Assembly (NCBI GenBank): GCA_030998015.1
Contig: JARWMV010000237.1
Coordinates: 1,426,001-1,490,000, forward strand
Direction: 5' to 3'
DNA from: Ceratorhiza oryzae-sativae
Taxonomy: Eukaryota; Basidiomycota; Agaricomycetes; Cantharellales; Ceratobasidiaceae
DNA length: 64,000 bases
Shown: piece by piece, positions 58,601 to 64,000 of the stretch
Position numbering within the stretch: the stretch's first letter is position 1
Layout of the letters: the number at the start of each line of letters is the position of its first letter
The notes under the pieces: generated by a model
The model's database searches: none
Seen by the model: only the letters and a program-made list of their open reading frames with translations
What the model was told of the DNA's origin: nothing
Position numbers and translations under genes: made by a program

Positions 58601-58894
58601 CAGCTCGTAGTCAACTTTTTGCATGCCAAATCAGATATACAGGCTGATCCCAAGCCTCAAGGCCCCGAGCTCGAAAACGAGACTCCAGGATGGGTGGCAA
58701 AATTGCAGGAGATCAAAAACACGTTTGGTTCTCGTTTCTCCAACGCTGAACCGAATAGGTCGCCTGGAGTCACACCCAGTACGGAAAACGTCACGACAAG
58801 CGAACTGTATGGCAATCCGGATAGTCACAATAGGGTTATGCTGACAAGTAACCCAAGGCAAGAATCAAAACGCGGGTGTAGCTACTGGTTGTAG
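55613..58894 (+). pseudogene. DUF6535-family membrane protein gene with frameshifts
   Basis: The 5' half splices cleanly: 55613-55714, 55773-55882, 55941-55960, 56014-56018, 56074-56102, 56153-56541, then from 56591. It yields the family core RVWKTYVRESDRWDKELVDG, NNSLDVLLIFAALFSA, AFIIESLGDLKPDPAQSSA and VLWLLSLSLSVAVSLIAMLA, with further helices LLFAAGLCVYLWDIQLG. One exon is 5 nt long. After about 56938 the family text continues in shifted frames: ITSRMLAWMISNCEDT, then RSVDIALQAIAGA two nucleotides out of phase, then a stop at about 57166. Long open frames at 57543-58144 and 58145-58894 are the C-terminal part. DUF6535 proteins are abundant Agaricomycete membrane proteins of unknown role. 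Sequencing errors could also explain the shifts. Confidence 0.68.
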
Positions 58895-59303
58895 TGTCAT
58901 ATGTAGTTTTGTCGATAGCCATAACGCTAAACCCCTGTATTTTCCTGCCCGTCTGTATATGTCAACTTACTTTGGAATATTTTATGAGATTTCCCGGAGA
59001 TGCACAACGCGCAAACTGTTCTGTAGCTTACATGCGCCAATCCTTAGCCTGTTGTCAGTGCGACTCGCTAAGCATTGTAACGAGTAGAAGAAGCAGTCCT
59101 CTATAGCTTATGGCGCAGGGAATTAGGCGGGGTTAGAATGTAAATTCTTCATATAGAGTCGTATTGAATCGATGTAGCGCACACCCTAAAAAAACTGTTT
59201 ATATACATTTCTAAATGAGATGCCACGGGGGACGTGTATATGCAAAGCGAGTATATTAAGACACCGGATCAACGTAGGATCGGAGCATGTGGTCTCCAAC
59301 ATA
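58895..59303. other. Short intergenic gap between convergent genes
   Basis: No coding frame or RNA gene was seen. It contains the 3' regions of the DUF6535-type gene (plus) and the transporter gene (minus). Confidence 0.5.
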
Positions 59304-62300
59304 TCATATCAAGTCAGTCATGCATCGGGGTTTTATCACCCTAGGGCCTGGCGTCCGAGGCAATGACTTCAGCTCCGGCTTTCTTGACTCGTCCTCAATA
59401 GCCATCGAGTCCCCAGTGCCTCCGAATTCACCGTCAAATTTTTGTAGGTGTCCCAAAAGCAATAGTATTTTTGAAAGCATGGTAGCCAATTACACACAAT
59501 ATATCCCAAATTAGACCTTATGTTACCTTTGGATGATCCTCCAGTTCGCCAAAGAGCTCTTTGCACGCAATTTCCATCTCCTGCACGCAATGCAGTTAGC
59601 ACCCGTCATTTACACTCATTCAAACAACCCACCTTGACCTGTTCCCCTATCGTCGATACGCTCAATAGATAATACCAGTAGCGCGAAAACTCGTCACTCC
59701 GGACACTTTCTGCTCCCATTTGGGTACGGGCCAAGCGAGTTGAGAGAACTAGCGCATCGTGCACAAAATCAGGAAGCAGGGCGTCCGTGCCTTGCATATC
59801 ATGTGGAAGGGGAACTTGGGTCCAGCGGAATCAGTGCGGGTCGATTGGTGGATAATGAGCTCGACCCACTTTGTTTGCCAAGCTGGAGGCAACGAGATAA
59901 AAGCTGGTCTTGATTGTCCTTGTGAACCGACGCCGATAAGGGGACAAAACTGAAATGAACTCTTCAACAATGAATTCGTCAAACGGCTCAGTACCAAGCG
60001 CCGCTCGAGCTTCACGATATCGATCTAACGGGAGCATCAGCACCCTATCATACACTGAGATATATCGGCCCACCCAAAATGATGCGACAGCTTTTCAAAA
60101 GCTTGTTCACGATGTCACCTCGGAACGCTATTAACTTGACGTTAGATATCTCATACTATTCGCATAACAATCGATCACTTACGCTTGGCGAGCTGGGGCT
60201 CTGAATTAGCATACCTAAAACAACGACTATTAGGGTCCCTTTTGTACTCGACAACGAATATAGACGCACATGAGCAGAGGCATAACCTCAATCAAGCTGT
60301 TTGAAGCTATGTTCCACCGGTTAGTACCAGCCTACCCCCCTCGAACAATGATGGCATACCTTCATCTCCCTATGCCGCAAATCATGTTGCACCCTCTCGA
60401 GCGCAGCCTGAGGAGCACGAAAGGCTGGATCGGCTGGCATTGTGGCACGAACATAGGCCTGTAGGATAGTATTATACCTGTAGGGCCACATCAGCGTTTA
60501 AACCATCCTGAGACTGCAGATAACTTACCCCAGTAAGCCGTAGACGATCTTGGCAGTAGATTCGCGAAGCTGACGCCTGGCCGGATTCCGAAGCACGATC
60601 AACTGAAAAGTTCCAACGATTGCGAGTGCAACTGCCAATGCCGACAACGCTTTCCCTGTCGTACCGTGGCCCTTAAACAATTTTCATCTTCACTTTGAAA
60701 TCCTGGGACCCTTACCAGCTCGATACGGAGGTGAATCAAACGTAACCCGGCCCTGGTGCTGTTGATACACCCACTCGGTCACCACAATCACACCAGTGGC
60801 GTTGAGCGCGAGTAATGCAAGCGTGACTAGAAGAAGATTCGGAGGATTGGAACTCATGCAACCGGGAGGAAATCGTACTCACAGAACATGGGATTCTCGT
60901 AGATCAAATACTGGAAAGGAAGCGCATATATCCCAACGAGACACACAATGCCGTAGGGGTTGAATCTATAACCCCCAACGTCCTTGAATGCCTAGAGTAG
61001 TTCGCATGAGCCACCATGGGCCAGGAGGTTTCAGGTTCTAACTACCTCAAGCACCACGATAGCCCAAATGTATCCCAACGAAGATCCCACAATCTGCATC
61101 ACGAACGTGAACAGCGTTTGCCCTGTCCGCCAATACGTTAGCTATGCTTATTAGAACAGAGACCAGCGCACCAAGCGTCGGCGTCAAAGCCACAACGACC
61201 GTGATCAAACCACCAGTAAGACGTAATTGATAAACCATTGCCGAGTTGCAGGAGCCCACTGCAACAAACATATCAGCCAAGCGCGCAAAACCAGGAACGA
61301 GAAACACGTACGATAAGTACAGCAAAAATCAACGTAGCGGCGGCCGTCTTGGCAGCGTATATGCTCGTCGGACTCTCCAGCATTTTCTCGGCCCTTTCGA
61401 GCTTTTGCCAGATGTTCGTCTTTTGAGGCACGTATTCTTTTTGTTCCAGGATAGCCTATCATTCCATCGATATTAGGATTCGCGCATCGCGGAGGGCTAA
61501 AATTAAAACACCCACCAAAGCCTCACGCACGCACAACTCATGATCCTCGACCTGACTCGCCTGGTCAATCTCCAAATCACCCGTCTGTTCGCCTTCTTTG
61601 GCAGGCGCATGGGCCCGATCCGCACGTTCCTTGCGCTTCTTTTCCGCTTTTCGGACTTTGCCCACCAGCGTCTCGAACATGTGAACATGCACACGCTTCC
61701 GAGCGGTTTTGCGAGACATCACTGCATCATGGAAGGTGCTCAGTTCATACGTGAATTGACTAGAGCACGAAACAATCAGCCCCATCATATCGAACAAGAT
61801 CAAAAATACGTACTTGAGGGCGTACAACAGTGAATACACTCGAACCAGACACTGCCTGGTCTCCACCATCACCTCATTCTCGCCAGCCTTTTTCGGATCC
61901 TCTTCAGACTCCATCCGAGCCTCCTCGAGCTCGCGTGTGACGATGCTTTCCGCCCGGGGTGTGGTCAGGCTCTTTGGCGTTGCGGCTCCAGTACCTGCCT
62001 TGGTGCTCTCCGCTCGGGATTTGGTCTTTCTCTGCCGGACTTCCCCATCGGCGTCTCCACGAACCCAGTCCCGCCCTTCCTCCTGCGCAACGCTCTTCCG
62101 GTCCTCGAACAACCTCAAGCCGTTGTTTCCACCATGCAGCTTTCCGCAGAGCAACGCCCTTCCAAGCAGATCTTGCTGTACCGAACGAAAAGCCTCAAAG
62201 TCTTCCAACAGCGCGCGCTGCCACACGTACACTTTCCAGTCGGGGCTTCGCATCCGGGCAACGACGAGGGCTTTTGGTCCGGTGACACGGGCGCAGCAGT

Positions 62301-63935
62301 GGACGTCGATGACGCGACCAACGACGCCTGGTTCGGAGCTGGGCTCATCCCCTCGTTCTCGACCTCGTGCGCAAGCTTGGCCGCAACCCGCTTCAGCCGC
62401 TCCCGAATCTCGTCCTGCTCGTCCTCGTCCTGGGCCCCGCGGGTGTTTCGGTTCCAGAGTTCTCGCTGCCGCTGTTGGTGGTCCCGCTCTCTTCCTCGGC
62501 TTTTCGGTCAAGGACGTTTCCGGGGTTATCTGCAACACGTACTCCTGCCTTTTCGACGTCGTATTCGGTTGTGCGCAAGAGATCGGCTGGAGGTCCGCCA
62601 AGTGCTTCGCTTATCTCCTGAATCGTGATATCAATGTCACGGCGCAGGCGCTGGAACGGTTTGAGTGTCGATGGAAGAAAGTACTCTTTGAACAGAGCCG
62701 TGTTTCGAGGATGGATGTTCGAGATACTCGTATGGGATGTGATCAGAGCCTGGGCCAACTCTCGTCAGCATGACGCGAACCAATACAGTGAGGACACCCT
62801 ACGAGCTGAACCGCCCTTGTCTTGGCGACAAACACCAAGTAATCCGACATGCTCCAGCGACTCCAGTTGATCTCTGCACTCGTCTCGGTCATCTTCATCG
62901 TAAGCAATCCGAAGTCGGCACGGATGGTCTGGGCAAGGCGAGCGCGGGCATCACGCTCCTCGTCGGTGATCGTCAGGGTGTAGGCTACGAAAAGATGGAA
63001 TCAGCCTGTGTGGAGCAGGGTTGCAGCGAAGAAAACTCATACTCTTGGACAATAGATGCGAATAGGTCGCGACGTGTTCCAGGGACATGACCAGCAGTTG
63101 ACGGAGCTCCCGCTCCGAGGTGTGGGGAAAGACAAACATGTTTACAAAGAGAACCATCGCAGAGCCCCAGCTGTAGAGATTATCCGTCAACCGAGATGGC
63201 AAATAGAGTTTGGAGACGGCTTACAGATAAGCTTCAATGTAGGCCTTGAGATATGACGGGTTGAACCCATGTCCAAGCAAGATTGAAGTGTATATCTAAA
63301 CGATTCGTGTCAACATCGATTCGGCATGGATCAAAATAACAACTCACGCCGTTGAAGCTCATGAGGATGGCCAAGAGCGAGAAACCGAAATACTTGAGCC
63401 CTTGTGCCTTGATCAATGCTAAGAGGTAGACCATTACTGCAAAGACGACGGCTTGGGCAACGGGTACATGACCCAGTTTGGCGAGGATGAGAAAGTTGAG
63501 CGCTCCAATGCAGGCACCGAGTATGGCATAAAACGTCGCGGTCAGGCATGCTCCAACAGACTGCAGCATTCGTTAGCTCAATAGCAAGAGAAGAGACAAT
63601 AGGCGCACACCTTTCCGGGCGTCCCAGCGATAGCAATGAGTATTGTTCCGGTCAAGGCGATAGGCACCTGGGAGAGATCGTCGAATCTGGGCAAAGGTGA
63701 GCGAGCGGGCCATATTGGGGGTGGCAAGAGACTAACCCCCGCAGAAACACAAGAACATAGGCCAATATATACGCCAGAGTACCTGTCTTCGCTGTCAACG
63801 CCCGCCAACAACTGCCGAGTAGGACGTACCCTTGAGGACGGGGATCGCCTTGCGACTAAACACAAACTTTCTGAGTCGTTTGAGTTTGCATATGATCTTG
63901 TTTTTCGGTTTTGGCTTTGGGTTCGGTTCCGCCAT
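59304..63935 (-). CDS. ArAE_2/DUF2421-type membrane transporter (fungal FUSC-like, Bre4-related)
   Basis: ATG at 63935. The first exons splice cleanly and give MAEPNPKPKPKNKIICK, then helices TLAYILAYVLVFLRG, VPIALTGTILIAIAG, SVGACLTATFYAILGACIGA and VVFAVMVYLLALIKA, then YLWGSAMVLFVNMFVFP. This is the six-helix N-terminal domain of the family. A long charged, acidic segment follows (about 62750-61850, with EDEQDEIRERLKRVAAKL). A second membrane block comes next (about 61400-60550: SIYAAKTAAATLIFAVL, FVMQIVGSSLGYIWAIVVLEAF, LALNATGVIVVTEWVY), then a C-terminal helical DUF2421 part (ISVYDRVLMLPLDRYREAR, about 60070) ending near 59304. Relatives are membrane proteins thought to export aromatic acids or act in the ER. 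Many short introns; the exact last exons are uncertain. No clear disruption. Confidence 0.8.
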
Positions 63936-64000
63936 GGTTGCGGTAGGAAGAAAAAGCACGCAAGTATTTATGGGTTCGACACGGCCATCGCGGCTTCATC
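63936..64000. other. Upstream edge of the transporter gene at the window end
   Basis: 65 bp of 5' flank with TATTTATGG (about 63966-63974) as a weak TATA-like element. Too short to say more. Confidence 0.3.

Noticed and set aside
1..64000. CRISPR array, rRNA genes, bacterial operons or viral genes
   Set aside because: No regularly spaced repeats of CRISPR type, no rRNA-like sequence, and gene structure is eukaryotic throughout.

Overview
The window looks like nuclear DNA of a filamentous basidiomycete (Agaricomycetes). A Rhizoctonia/Ceratobasidiaceae-type fungus is my best guess. The support is the many 45-70 nt spliceosomal introns, a DUF6535-type membrane gene, fast-evolving F-box genes, multicopper oxidases, a GH37 trehalase, a fungal ArAE_2/DUF2421 transporter, and Copia, Tc1 and Plavaka-type (KDZ) transposons. 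No bacterial-style genes, CRISPR arrays or rRNA were seen. Gene models were spliced by hand from reading frame and GT/GC-AG signals, and phases were checked arithmetically.

Positions 1-13,900 are a nested transposon block. Three solo LTRs of one family (two with perfect 5-bp target duplications) lie at 1876-2393, 2662-3185 and 3595-8909. The third is split by a full-length Ty1/Copia element (3721-8510, 253-bp LTRs, 5-bp duplication). Next comes a decayed Plavaka-like transposase gene (about 9008-13867), itself split by a Tc1/mariner element with an intact DD34E transposase (10555-12161). The oldest layers have almost no CpG. All 20 differences between the Copia LTRs are transitions at CpG sites, and all seven in-frame stops of its polyprotein are TGA where CGA fits. 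The Tc1 element still has CpG and looks youngest.

Positions 13,900-24,350 hold two paralogous five-exon F-box genes (14650-16617 and 20354-22307) in a direct duplication that includes flanking DNA. A 5'-truncated LINE with RNase H remnants lies in the first unit. A small helical-protein gene follows at 23550-24341. Positions 24,350-36,000 hold a possible solo LTR, an intron-containing tRNA-Val(AAC), a secreted trehalase in 13 exons (26671-29713), and three lineage-specific genes without recognised domains (30571-32183 minus, 32917-33437 minus, 33781-35527 plus).

Positions 36,500-49,830 form a large inverted duplication. Each arm carries a 14-exon laccase-like multicopper oxidase (38348-40954 plus, 45403-48001 minus). 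The 4.2-kb spacer holds an internally deleted ABCC transporter pseudogene. The oxidase genes, introns included, are far more alike than the outer flanks.

Positions 51,400-64,000 hold a low-complexity hypothetical gene, a polytopic membrane protein gene (52427-53677 minus), a frameshifted DUF6535-family gene with a 5-nt microexon (55613-58894 plus), and a long ArAE_2/FUSC-type transporter gene (63935 down to about 59304, minus). Secretion and transport genes (trehalase, oxidases, ABC and ArAE_2 transporters) dominate the recognised host genes. Nothing in the sequence shows that they act in one pathway.
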